The position numbers and the translations under genes are program-made. The notes beneath the pieces were generated by a model that was not told the origin of the DNA, ran no database searches, and saw nothing but the letters and a program-made list of their open reading frames with translations. Shown in pieces: positions 55,983-64,000 of a DNA stretch of 64,000 nt. The stretch is from Microvirga sp. KLBC 81 (lineage in GTDB: Bacteria > Pseudomonadota > Alphaproteobacteria > Rhizobiales > Beijerinckiaceae), in assembly GCF_003075415.1 (NCBI RefSeq), contig NZ_QDAH01000003.1, positions 1-64,000 of the forward strand. Direction: 5' to 3'. Each line of letters opens with the position of its first letter. Within the stretch, counting starts at the first letter, position 1.

Positions 55983-57146
55983 ATGCGACGTAGGACTGTT
56001 CTCACTGCAGCCGGCGCTGCAGTGGCCATGCTGGCCCTCAGAGGGGCAGCATCGGCTCAGGAGACGATGAAGATCGGCCTGATCCTGCCGATGACGGGCT
56101 CCTTCGCTTCAACGGGCCGTCAGATCGAGGCGGCGGCGAAGCTCTACATGCAGCAGAGCGGCGATACGGTTGCGGGCAAGAAGATCCAGCTGATCGTCAA
56201 GGACGATACGGGCGTTGCCGACGTCACCAAGCGCCTGGCGCAGGAGTTGATCGTCAATGACAAGGTGGGCGTCATTGCGGGCTTCGGCCTCACACCGCTC
56301 GCGCTCGCGCCCGCGCCGCTTGCCACCCAGGCGAAAGTGCCGGCCGTCGTCATGGCGGCCGCCACCGCCACGATCACGGAGGCCTCGCCCTATATCGTCC
56401 GCACCAGCTTCACGCTCCCGCAGGCCACCGTGCCGATGGCGGATTGGGCGTCTCAGAACGGTATCAAGAAAGTCGTTACTCTCGTATCTGATTACGGCCC
56501 CGGCATCGATGCGGAGAAGGCGTTCTCCGGTGCCTTTGGTGCCAAGGGTGGACAGGTGGAGAGCCTACGCGTTCCGCTCGCCAATCCCGACTTCTCGCCG
56601 TTCCTGCAGAAGGTTGCCGATGCAAAGCCCGATGCGCTCTTCGTATTCGTTCCTTCGGGCGTCGGAGCGCAGTTCGTGGAGCGTGGTCTCGACAAGAGCG
56701 GCATCAAGCTCATCGGCCCCGGTGACGTGACCGACGACGATATTCTCAACGGCATGGGTGATGTGGCTCTGGGCGCCATCACGACGCAGCATTATTCGGC
56801 AGCCCATGACAGCCCGGAGAACAAGGCCTTCGTCGAGGCGTTCAAGAAGGCCAACAACGGAATGCGCCCGAACTTCATGGCGGTGGGCGGCTATGACGGC
56901 ATGCACTTGATCTACGAAGGTCTGAAGAAGACGAACGGGGCAGGGGGCGAGGCGCTGATCAATGCCATGAAGGGCATGAGCTGGATGAGCCCGCGCGGGC
57001 CGGTTTCCATCGATCCGCAGACCCGGGACATCATCCAGAATATCTATGTGCGCAAGGTCGAGCGCGTGAACGGCGAGCTCTACAATGTCGAGTTTGCCAC
57101 GATCGCAAACGTCAAGGACCCGGTGAAAGCCGCCAAGTCCAACTGA
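55983..57146 (+). CDS. Branched-chain-type ABC transporter substrate-binding protein
   Basis: This 387-residue periplasmic protein has an N-terminal leader with RRR (residues 2-4) and a hydrophobic core ending ASAQE. The Leu/Ile/Val-binding fold follows: KIGLILPMTGSFASTGRQIEAAAKLY, KIQLIVKDDTGVADVTKRLAQELI, GVIAGFGLTPLALAPAPLA and VTLVSDYGPGIDAEKAF. The ATG at 55983 is the first of a five-gene transport unit. Such proteins often bind aromatic acids rather than amino acids in this context. Confidence 0.9.
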   Translation: MRRRTVLTAAGAAVAMLALRGAASAQETMKIGLILPMTGSFASTGRQIEAAAKLYMQQSGDTVAGKKIQLIVKDDTGVADVTKRLAQELIVNDKVGVIAGFGLTPLALAPAPLATQAKVPAVVMAAATATITEASPYIVRTSFTLPQATVPMADWASQNGIKKVVTLVSDYGPGIDAEKAFSGAFGAKGGQVESLRVPLANPDFSPFLQKVADAKPDALFVFVPSGVGAQFVERGLDKSGIKLIGPGDVTDDDILNGMGDVALGAITTQHYSAAHDSPENKAFVEAFKKANNGMRPNFMAVGGYDGMHLIYEGLKKTNGAGGEALINAMKGMSWMSPRGPVSIDPQTRDIIQNIYVRKVERVNGELYNVEFATIANVKDPVKAAKSN

Positions 57147-57209
57147 TCGAACCAAAGCTCCGGAAGCGCTGTCCGCATGGCAGCGCTTCCTCATGCATTT
57201 CTGGAGAGA

Positions 57210-58067
57210 ACGGTGCTGACTATCCTCTTCGATGGCGTCGCTTATGGCATGTTGCTGTTCGTCCTGGCCTGCGGATTGGCCGTGACGCTCGGGCTGATGA
57301 ACTTCGTCAATCTGGCGCATGGCGCCTTTGCTATGGCCGGCGGCTATGTGACAGCCGTCTTGATGAACCGCTACGGCGTGCCGTTCCTCGCAACGCTTCC
57401 GCTCGCCTTTGTCCTCCCCGCGTTGGCGGGCCTCGTGCTTGAGCGGACACTCTACAAGCAGCTCTATTCGCGCAGTCATCTCGATCAGGTTCTTTTCTCG
57501 ATCGGGATGGTCTTCATGGCCGTTGCCGCTGTGGATTACAGCATGGGCTCGCAGCAGCAGCTGATCCAGCTTCCGAGCTGGCTTCAGGGGCGTGTCGCGG
57601 TGCTCGGCATCCAGGTTGGCCTCTACCGCAGCTTCATCATCGCGATTTGCGGCGTGCTCGTCGTGGCCCTGCAGCTCATCCTGACCAGGACCCGTTTCGG
57701 CAGTCGCCTGCGCGCCGCCGTCGATGATCCGCGCGTTGCCCGCGGGCTCGGGATCAATGTGAGCGTGATCTTCGCCACGACCTTTGCGGTCGGCTCAGGC
57801 CTTGCCGGGCTGGGCGGCGCGCTCGGCGCGGAAATCCTGGGGCTCGATCCCACCTTCCCGCTGAAGTTCATGATCTATTTCCTGATCGTCGTGACGGTGG
57901 GTGGAACGACGAGCATCACCGGTCCCTTCCTGGCTTCCCTGCTTCTCGGCATCGCCGATGTGGCGGGCAAATATTACGTCCCGAGTCTTGGCGCCTTTGT
58001 CATCTACACCCTCATGATTGCCGTTCTCATTCTTCGACCGCAAGGACTCTTCGCTCGTGCGCGCTGA
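57210..58067 (+). CDS. Branched-chain-type ABC transporter permease (LivH-like)
   Basis: This 285-residue inner-membrane permease has about eight helices with LTILFDGVAYGMLLFVLACGLAVTLGLMNFVNLAHGAFAM at the start and ARGLGINVSVIFATTFAVGSGLAGLGGALGAEILGLDP in the coupling loop region. The GTG at 57210 follows GGAGAG; an ATG at 57177 lies further upstream. It overlaps the next gene by 11 bases. Confidence 0.88.
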   Translation, partial: TVLTILFDGVAYGMLLFVLACGLAVTLGLMNFVNLAHGAFAMAGGYVTAVLMNRYGVPFLATLPLAFVLPALAGLVLERTLYKQLYSRSHLDQVLFSIGMVFMAVAAVDYSMGSQQQLIQLPSWLQGRVAVLGIQVGLYRSFIIAICGVLVVALQLILTRTRFGSRLRAAVDDPRVARGLGINVSVIFATTFAVGSGLAGLGGALGAEILGLDPTFPLKFMIYFLIVVTVGGTTSITGPFLASLLLGIADVAGKYYVPSLGAFVIYTLMIAVLILRPQGLFARAR

Positions 58068-59121
58068 CCTGATTGGAAAAATCTCGATGCCATCGAACAC
58101 GGCAGATCTCGTCCGCAAGAGCTTGATCCGGAAGGCTCGATGGGGCATTGCCGAGATTGCTTTCTGGCTTGTGGCGGCAGCAACGCTGTTCTTCCTGCCC
58201 GGACGCCATCTGATCCTCAACGAGATTGCGATCATTGCGCTGTTCGCTCTCTCCCTGGATCTCATCCTCGGCTATGCAGGCATTGTATCACTGGGCCATG
58301 CGGCCTTCTTCGGGTTTGGCGCATACGTTGCCGGTATCTTGGCAAAATATGGCTTTGCCGATCCTCTGCTCGGATTGGGAGGAGCAGCGATTGCTGCCGC
58401 ACTTCTCGGTTTCGCTACCAGTTTTCTCGTCCTTCGGGGAACGGACCTGACGAAGCTGATGGTGACATTGGGCGTTGCCCTCGTTCTCGGCGAGATCGCC
58501 AATCAGGCCTCCTGGCTGACAGGCGGCGCCGACGGTCTTCAGGGTGTCACGATGGGGCCGGTCCTCGGGTTGTTCGAATTCGATATCTTCGGAACGACAG
58601 CCTACGCCTATAGCCTCACGGTGACTTTCGTGCTCTTCATTCTCGCGCGCAGGATCGTTGTCTCGCCCTTTGGCCTTTCGCTGCGCTCAATCCGCGACAA
58701 TCCGCTGAGAGCCCGCGCGGTCGGTATTCCGGTCAACCGCCGTCTCGTGGCGATCTATACGCTCGCGGCGGCCTACGCGGGCGTGGCCGGTGCTCTGCTG
58801 GCGCAGACGACACAGTTCGTCTCGCTCGACGTGCTCGCCTTTCATCGCTCCGCCGATATCATGCTGATCCTGGTGATCGGAGGCGCAGGCTATCTGTACG
58901 GCGGACTCATCGGCGCCGTCGGCTTCAAGGTCTTACAGGACATTCTCTCGGCCTGGACGCCACAATACTGGCAGTTCTGGATCGGGTTGATCCTGGTGGT
59001 GCTCGTGCTCGTGGGTCGTGAGCGGTTGACGGATAGGGTCAAAGCCTTGTGGCCGCGATCCAGAGGTCGTGCAGCCGACCACGCGCAAACCCTGCCGGCC
59101 ACGAAGGCGCAGGAGGTCTGA
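58057..59121 (+). CDS. Branched-chain-type ABC transporter permease (LivM-like)
   Basis: This 354-residue permease has FALSLDLILGYAGIVSLGHAAFFGFGAYVAGILAKYG, LVLRGTDLTKLMVTLGVALVLGEIANQASWLTGGADGL and SLRSIRDNPLRARAVGIPVNRRLVAIYTLAAAYAGVAGALLAQTT. Start is GTG at 58057 within the end of the LivH-like gene, or ATG at 58087. It forms the heterodimeric membrane domain with the preceding protein. Confidence 0.88.
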   Translation: MRADLIGKISMPSNTADLVRKSLIRKARWGIAEIAFWLVAAATLFFLPGRHLILNEIAIIALFALSLDLILGYAGIVSLGHAAFFGFGAYVAGILAKYGFADPLLGLGGAAIAAALLGFATSFLVLRGTDLTKLMVTLGVALVLGEIANQASWLTGGADGLQGVTMGPVLGLFEFDIFGTTAYAYSLTVTFVLFILARRIVVSPFGLSLRSIRDNPLRARAVGIPVNRRLVAIYTLAAAYAGVAGALLAQTTQFVSLDVLAFHRSADIMLILVIGGAGYLYGGLIGAVGFKVLQDILSAWTPQYWQFWIGLILVVLVLVGRERLTDRVKALWPRSRGRAADHAQTLPATKAQEV

Positions 59122-59122
59122 C

Positions 59123-59867
59123 ATGGTAGCAGCTCTTGAAACCAGGGGCCTCGTGAAGCGCTTCGGCGGACTCACCGCGACCGACAATGTCACATTCCGG
59201 CTGGAGCAGGGTGCGCGTCATGCCCTCATCGGTCCGAACGGCGCGGGCAAGACGACCTTCATCAATCTTCTCACCGGCGTGCTGGCGCCAACCTCTGGAC
59301 AGATCCTGCTGGAGGGAGCCGACATCACGAAGATGCGACCTGAACATCGGGTTCAGCGCGGTCTTGCCCGGACGTTCCAGATCAACCAGCTCTTTCCGGC
59401 CATGACGCCGCTCGAGACCATCGGTCTTGCGGTGTCGGAGCGCATGGGGGGAGGGCGTGACTGGTGGCGTGTCACCGGCAGCAAGCGTGCTATCGTGGAC
59501 GAGATCGTCGAGATCGCCCAGCGCTTCCGCCTCACGGATGTGCTCGATGAACGCACCGCGAACCTTGCCTATGGCAAGCAGCGGCTTCTCGAAATCGCCG
59601 TGGCTTTCGCATGCCGCCCGCGAGTTCTGCTGCTCGACGAGCCCGCCGCCGGCGTGCCGGAGGCGGAGCGTCAGGAACTGCTCGCGACCGTGGCGGCTCT
59701 GCCGCGCGATGTCTCGGTGCTCCTGATCGAGCACGACATGGATCTCGTCTTCAGCTTCGCGGACCGGATCTCCGTCCTCGTCAACGGTGCTCTCTTTGCG
59801 GAGGGCAGTGTCGAGGATGTTTCATCCGATCCCAAAGTGCGGGCGGTCTACCTCGGGGAAAGCGTCG

Positions 59868-59875
<8 letters not shown>
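59123..59875 (+). CDS. Branched-chain-type ABC transporter ATP-binding protein (LivG-like)
   Basis: This 250-residue ATPase has Walker A IGPNGAGKTTFINLLTG, the ABC signature region NLAYGKQRLLEIAVAFA (signature degenerate, YGKQR), Walker B VLLLDEPAAGVP and the switch His in LLIEHDMDLVF. The ATG at 59123 follows AGGAGG. It overlaps the LivF-like gene (stop at 59875, next start 59868). Confidence 0.9.
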
Positions 59876-60602
<727 letters not shown>

Positions 60603-60627
60603 AACAAAACAGTCGGAGGAACAGCCC

Positions 60628-61728
60628 ATGCAACGCACCAGACCACCTTTCCGGGCCGATATGGTCGGCAGCCTTCTGCGGACGGAGAGGCTGAAGGAAG
60701 CGCGGCACAGGCATCACCAGGGCGCACTCTCTGACGCAACCTTGAAGGAGATCGAGGATGAGGAGATCCGCAAGGTCATCCAACGTCAGGAAGACGTCGG
60801 CCTTCAAGCGGTTACGGACGGGGAATTTCGCCGCGCTTATTGGCATTTCGACTTCCTGGAGCACCTGGATGGGGTGACCTCGATCGAGGCTGATTCCGGC
60901 ATGAATTTCAAAGGAGGGATCGGGATCACCAAGGCGCTGAGGATCACGGGAAAGATCGGTTTTTCCGGGCACCCGATGATCGAGCACTTCCGCTTCGTAA
61001 AAGATAATACGAGCCGTGTTGCGAAGATGACGATTCCAGGCCCGAGCATGCTCCATTATCGCGGCGGCCGGAAGATGATGAACGCGGGCGTTTACCCGGA
61101 CATGGATCGGTTCTATGCCGATGTCGGCGCAGCCTATAACAAGGCCGTTCACGCCTTCTACGATGCCGGCTGTCGTTATCTCCAGCTGGATGACATATCC
61201 TTCGCCTATCTGTGCGATCCCGAACAGCGCGAGATGCTTCGCCAGCGAGGCGACGATCCGGAGAAACAGCCCGCCATCTACGCCGGCATGGTACGCGAGG
61301 CGCTGAAAGACAAGCCTGAAGACCTGACGATCACGATGCATCTGTGCCGGGGCAATTTCCGCTCCACTTTCATTGCATCGGGCGGTTACGAGCCTGTCGC
61401 CGAGACGCTGTTCAACGCCATGCCGGTCGACGGGTACTTCATGGAGTGGGACACGGACAGGGCAGGTGGCTTCGAACCCTTGCGCTACCTACCCAAGGGC
61501 AAGACCGTCGTCCTGGGCCTCGTCACTTCCAAGACAGGCACACTCGAGAGCAAGGACGACATCAAGCGCCGGATCGACGAGGTGACCAAGTATGCCGATC
61601 TCGACCAGCTTTGCCTCTCCCCTCAATGCGGGTTCGCCTCGACCGAGGAGGGCAATATTCTCGCAGAGGAAGAACAGTGGGCGAAGCTGCGGATGATCGT
61701 CGAGGTCGCCAAGGAGGTCTGGGGCTGA
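60628..61728 (+). CDS. MetE C-terminal-like methyltransferase (cobalamin-independent type)
   Basis: This 366-residue TIM-barrel protein corresponds to the C-terminal catalytic half of MetE and lacks its N-terminal half. It has FRADMVGSLLRTERLKEARH, GLQAVTDGEFRRAYWHFDFLEH, CRYLQLDDISFAYL, a zinc-ligand-like HLCRGNF and a SPQCGFAST motif with the zinc Cys. It transfers a methyl group, in MetE from methyltetrahydrofolate to homocysteine. Stand-alone members of this group are often near aromatic catabolism or transporters, where the methyl acceptor or donor may differ. GGAGG precedes the ATG. Confidence 0.85.
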   Translation: MQRTRPPFRADMVGSLLRTERLKEARHRHHQGALSDATLKEIEDEEIRKVIQRQEDVGLQAVTDGEFRRAYWHFDFLEHLDGVTSIEADSGMNFKGGIGITKALRITGKIGFSGHPMIEHFRFVKDNTSRVAKMTIPGPSMLHYRGGRKMMNAGVYPDMDRFYADVGAAYNKAVHAFYDAGCRYLQLDDISFAYLCDPEQREMLRQRGDDPEKQPAIYAGMVREALKDKPEDLTITMHLCRGNFRSTFIASGGYEPVAETLFNAMPVDGYFMEWDTDRAGGFEPLRYLPKGKTVVLGLVTSKTGTLESKDDIKRRIDEVTKYADLDQLCLSPQCGFASTEEGNILAEEEQWAKLRMIVEVAKEVWG

Positions 61729-62138
61729 TCTGCCGCGAGAGCCGAGTGTGCTGCCACTAAAGCATCGGACGTGAAAAGTGGACTTGCACTTTTCGATTGA
61801 TCCGATGCTTTCTCCTTCAATGAGAGCATCGTTGGGCGCGGAAAACCGGATCCACTTTTCGCTGACGCGGACCTTCGGTTCCGCACGATGGACTAGAGAG
61901 AGCGCATCGCTTTGGGCGGAAAACCGGGTCCACTTTTTAAGCACGATGCGCTAACGGTCCCGGATCATGCCAGGTTTGAGATCGCGCGTTGATGGGCTTC
62001 AAGCCGCGAAGGGGAGAAGCTTTATCGGCCCATGCTCTTCTTTGATCGAAATCATTGACGTCATCTGCTCAAGACGGCCTTACTTGATACACACTATCAG
62101 TCAATCATCTCTGGCCTGCTCTTCGTGCGGATCTCTTG
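61729..62138. repeat. Intergenic mosaic repeat cluster
   Basis: Three palindromic modules lie in tandem: AAAGCATCGGA and its complement at 61759-61769 and 61801-61811, with nested GAAAAGTG/CACTTTTC arms; a middle GAGCATCGTTGGGCGCGGAA to GCACGATG block; and AGCGCATCG/CGATGCGCT at 61901-61909 and 61944-61952. They are related to the repeat at 37503-37621. The rest, to 62138, has no protein-like frame. The last 150 bases probably carry the promoter of the ATPase gene. Confidence 0.65.
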
Positions 62139-64000
62139 ATGCCCGGCTCCGAGAAAACCCAATCTCCCGCCTCGCCAGGGTCTCTGCTTCTGACTGGCTT
62201 GGCGGGAGCATCCTTGCAGAGGCTCCATGGGGTTGTTCGCCCGGTCCTGGTGATTGTGCCTACCCTCGGGCTGCTCGCCGGGTTCGCAGCGCGTCTTGCC
62301 GGCACCGGGCAGTGGTCCGGAACGATCTGGGCCGTGGCGACAATCCCGGTCCTGGGTGCCCTGCTGATCGAGATTGTAGCGAGCCTCAGGCGGGGAGACG
62401 TCGGTCTGGATATCGTCGCGGCTCTGTCGATGACAGGCGCTCTCGTCTTCGGAGAGCATCTCGCCGCTGTCGTCGTGGCACTCATGTACGCTGGCGGTCA
62501 GTATCTGGAGAGTTTTGCGGAGCGCCATGCCAATCGCGAGATGACCGCCCTCCTGTCCCGTGTACCACGCACTGCCATCCGCCATCGCAACGGCAGGCTC
62601 GAGGAGGTCGGGCTCGATGCGGTCGTTCCGCAGGATCGCCTGCTCGTGCGCCAGGGCGATGTGGTGCCGGTGGACGGCGTGGTGACGGAGGGGATGGCTG
62701 TTCTCGACCAGTCGGCGCTGACGGGCGAGTCGGTTCCTGTGCAGAAGGGAGTCGGAGAGCCTGTGATGAGCGGTGTGACGAATGTCGGCGGTGCGTTCGA
62801 TCTGTCCGCCACCCATCGCGCTGCCGAGAGTACCTATGCGGGTATCATCCGCCTGATCGAGGCGGCGCAGCGCTCAAAGGCGCCCATGGCCCGCATGGCC
62901 GATCGGTTCGCGATATGGTTCCTGCTGTTGACGATCGTTCTCGCCGGCGGAGCTTGGCTTTGGACCGAAGATCCGATCCGGGCCCTGGCCGTGCTCGTGA
63001 TCGCGACGCCGTGCCCGCTCATCCTCGCTGTGCCGGTTGCCATTGTGTCGGGCGTGTCGCGCGCCGCCAAGGCCGGTGTGTTGGTAAAGGGCGGGAAGGC
63101 ATTGGAGACGCTTGCCCGTGTGCGCGCTCTCGTCATCGACAAGACAGGCACCCTCACGCATGGGCGGGCCGAGCTCGTCGAGATCCGCCCGCTCGCCGAT
63201 GTGCACCCTGCGGAGATCCTTCGACTCGCAGCATCACTGGATCAGGCCTCCAAGCACGTCATCGCTCGTGCTCTCGTGCAGGAGGCGCGGGCCCGGGGAC
63301 TCGATCTCTCCGTTCCCGCGAATGTCGAGGAGATCCCCGGAGAGGGAGTGGAAGGAAATCTCGATGGCCGTCACGTCGCAGTCGGTGGCGTTCACTATGT
63401 GGCCCAGCGGACCCTCGGCGCCGGGCAAGCTCTGGCGAATGGTGATCATCCTGTGGGGGCGGTGCTGGTCGCCGTTGCCGTCGATGGCCGCATCTTGGGC
63501 CTTCTTGTGCTGGCCGATCGGTTGCGGTTGGGGGCGGCGGAACTGATCGAGGACCTGCGTCGACTTGGGATCAGGCGAATCGTTCTGGCTTCCGGCGACC
63601 GTCAGGAGGTTGCCGAGGCGGTGACGTCCGGGCTTAACCTTGACGCTGTTCATGCCGATCTGACTCCCGACAGCAAGATCGGGATCGTGCAGGCGGAACG
63701 GCGACGCGGGCCCGTGATGATGGTCGGTGACGGAGTCAACGATGCCCCGGCGCTCGCAGCTGCGGATCTCGGAGTTGCCATGGGCACCAAAGGTGCCGCG
63801 GCCTCCGTGGAAGCGGCCGATGTCGTTCTGCTCGTTGATCAGTTGGACAGGATCCTGGGTGCGATCCATACGGCGCGTCGATCCAGACGCATTGCCCTCC
63901 AAAGCGTGTATGCCGGGATTGGCCTTTCCGCTGTCGGGATGGTCGTGGCCGCATTCGGCTACCTGACACCTGTACAAGGCGCCCTGATACAGGAGGCAAT
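62139..64000 (+). CDS. Heavy-metal P1B-type ATPase (partial, runs off the window)
   Basis: An open frame of about 620 residues has no stop before base 64000. It has membrane helices near the start but no HMA or His-rich metal-binding domain, then SALTGESVPVQKG (actuator), ATPCPLILAVP in helix TM6 (Cys292 in a Thr-Pro-Cys-Pro motif, not the CPC of Cu/Zn pumps), the phosphorylation site DKTGTLTHGRAEL (Asp334), the KHVIARALV-like His region and the hinge GDGVNDAPALAAADLGVAMG. TPCP has been linked to the P1B-5 group (Ni/Fe in rhizobia), so the metal is a guess. Start is ATG at 62139. Confidence 0.85.
   Translation, partial: MPGSEKTQSPASPGSLLLTGLAGASLQRLHGVVRPVLVIVPTLGLLAGFAARLAGTGQWSGTIWAVATIPVLGALLIEIVASLRRGDVGLDIVAALSMTGALVFGEHLAAVVVALMYAGGQYLESFAERHANREMTALLSRVPRTAIRHRNGRLEEVGLDAVVPQDRLLVRQGDVVPVDGVVTEGMAVLDQSALTGESVPVQKGVGEPVMSGVTNVGGAFDLSATHRAAESTYAGIIRLIEAAQRSKAPMARMADRFAIWFLLLTIVLAGGAWLWTEDPIRALAVLVIATPCPLILAVPVAIVSGVSRAAKAGVLVKGGKALETLARVRALVIDKTGTLTHGRAELVEIRPLADVHPAEILRLAASLDQASKHVIARALVQEARARGLDLSVPANVEEIPGEGVEGNLDGRHVAVGGVHYVAQRTLGAGQALANGDHPVGAVLVAVAVDGRILGLLVLADRLRLGAAELIEDLRRLGIRRIVLASGDRQEVAEAVTSGLNLDAVHADLTPDSKIGIVQAERRRGPVMMVGDGVNDAPALAAADLGVAMGTKGAAASVEAADVVLLVDQLDRILGAIHTARRSRRIALQSVYAGIGLSAVGMVVAAFGYLTPVQGALIQEA

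Noticed and set aside
61967-63445. Plus-strand open frame of 492 codons overlapping the metal ATPase in another frame
   Set aside because: It is rich in Arg, Cys and Gly from a shifted reading of the ATPase; the ATPase frame has all P-type motifs.

Overview
The window reads as chromosomal DNA of a GC-rich alphaproteobacterium, most likely Hyphomicrobiales (Rhizobiales) and perhaps a Microvirga/Methylobacteriaceae-type organism. This is inferred from gene content: HlyU- and CYTH-type small proteins, an agrobacterial-type uronate pathway, abundant TRAP, Bug and Liv-type transporters, and rhizobial mosaic repeats. No tRNA, rRNA, CRISPR, phage or IS element was recognised. Coding density is high, and many genes are coupled by ATGA or TGATG overlaps.

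Region 1 (1-13904) is housekeeping and stress: a CYTH-like protein, a lytic transglycosylase, two small envelope proteins, an HlyU-like protein, a YihY/BrkB membrane protein, an unusual PRTase-like plus kinase-like fusion behind a zinc alcohol dehydrogenase, and the prkA-yeaH-spoVR stress operon with two small unknown genes after it.

Region 2 (14005-29839) is carbohydrate metabolism. A dehydrogenase pair is followed by a large divergent glycan-type locus built around an actinobacterial-type inositol-3-phosphate synthase. Leftward from the 21525-21949 control region run ino1, a histidine phosphatase, a CgeB-like glycosyltransferase, a nucleotidyltransferase, a methyltransferase and a glycosyl hydrolase. 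Rightward run two sugar epimerases, a GT4, three CgeB-like glycosyltransferases and a UDP-glucuronate decarboxylase-like enzyme.

Region 3 (30000-41729) holds a second YihY protein, a GT87 membrane glycosyltransferase, three tandem paralogous polytopic proteins of an unnamed GT-C-like family, and an operon encoding HAD-UbiA, GtrA, DprE1 and DprE2. GtrA-DprE1-DprE2 are in the same order as mycobacterial Rv3789-Rv3790-Rv3791, so the region looks like a polyprenyl-phosphate-arabinose synthesis and use module. Next to an actinobacterial-type ino1, it is the most unusual part of the window.

Region 4 (42174-50509) is a hexuronate catabolic locus: a hotdog thioesterase, then gli-gci-kdgD, a GntR/FadR regulator, uronate dehydrogenase and a complete TRAP transporter (dctPQM). 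A perfect 12-bp inverted repeat overlaps the kdgD promoter.

Region 5 (50553-61728) is aromatic catabolism. It has galD-galB-galC for the lower gallate/protocatechuate-4,5-cleavage route, a truncated dehydrogenase remnant, a frameshifted LysR gene, a Bug-type binding protein, a Liv-type ABC transporter and a MetE-like methyltransferase. Two mirror-image composite operators flank the LysR gene. The window ends in a mosaic-repeat cluster and the 5' part of a P1B-type metal ATPase that continues beyond base 64000.
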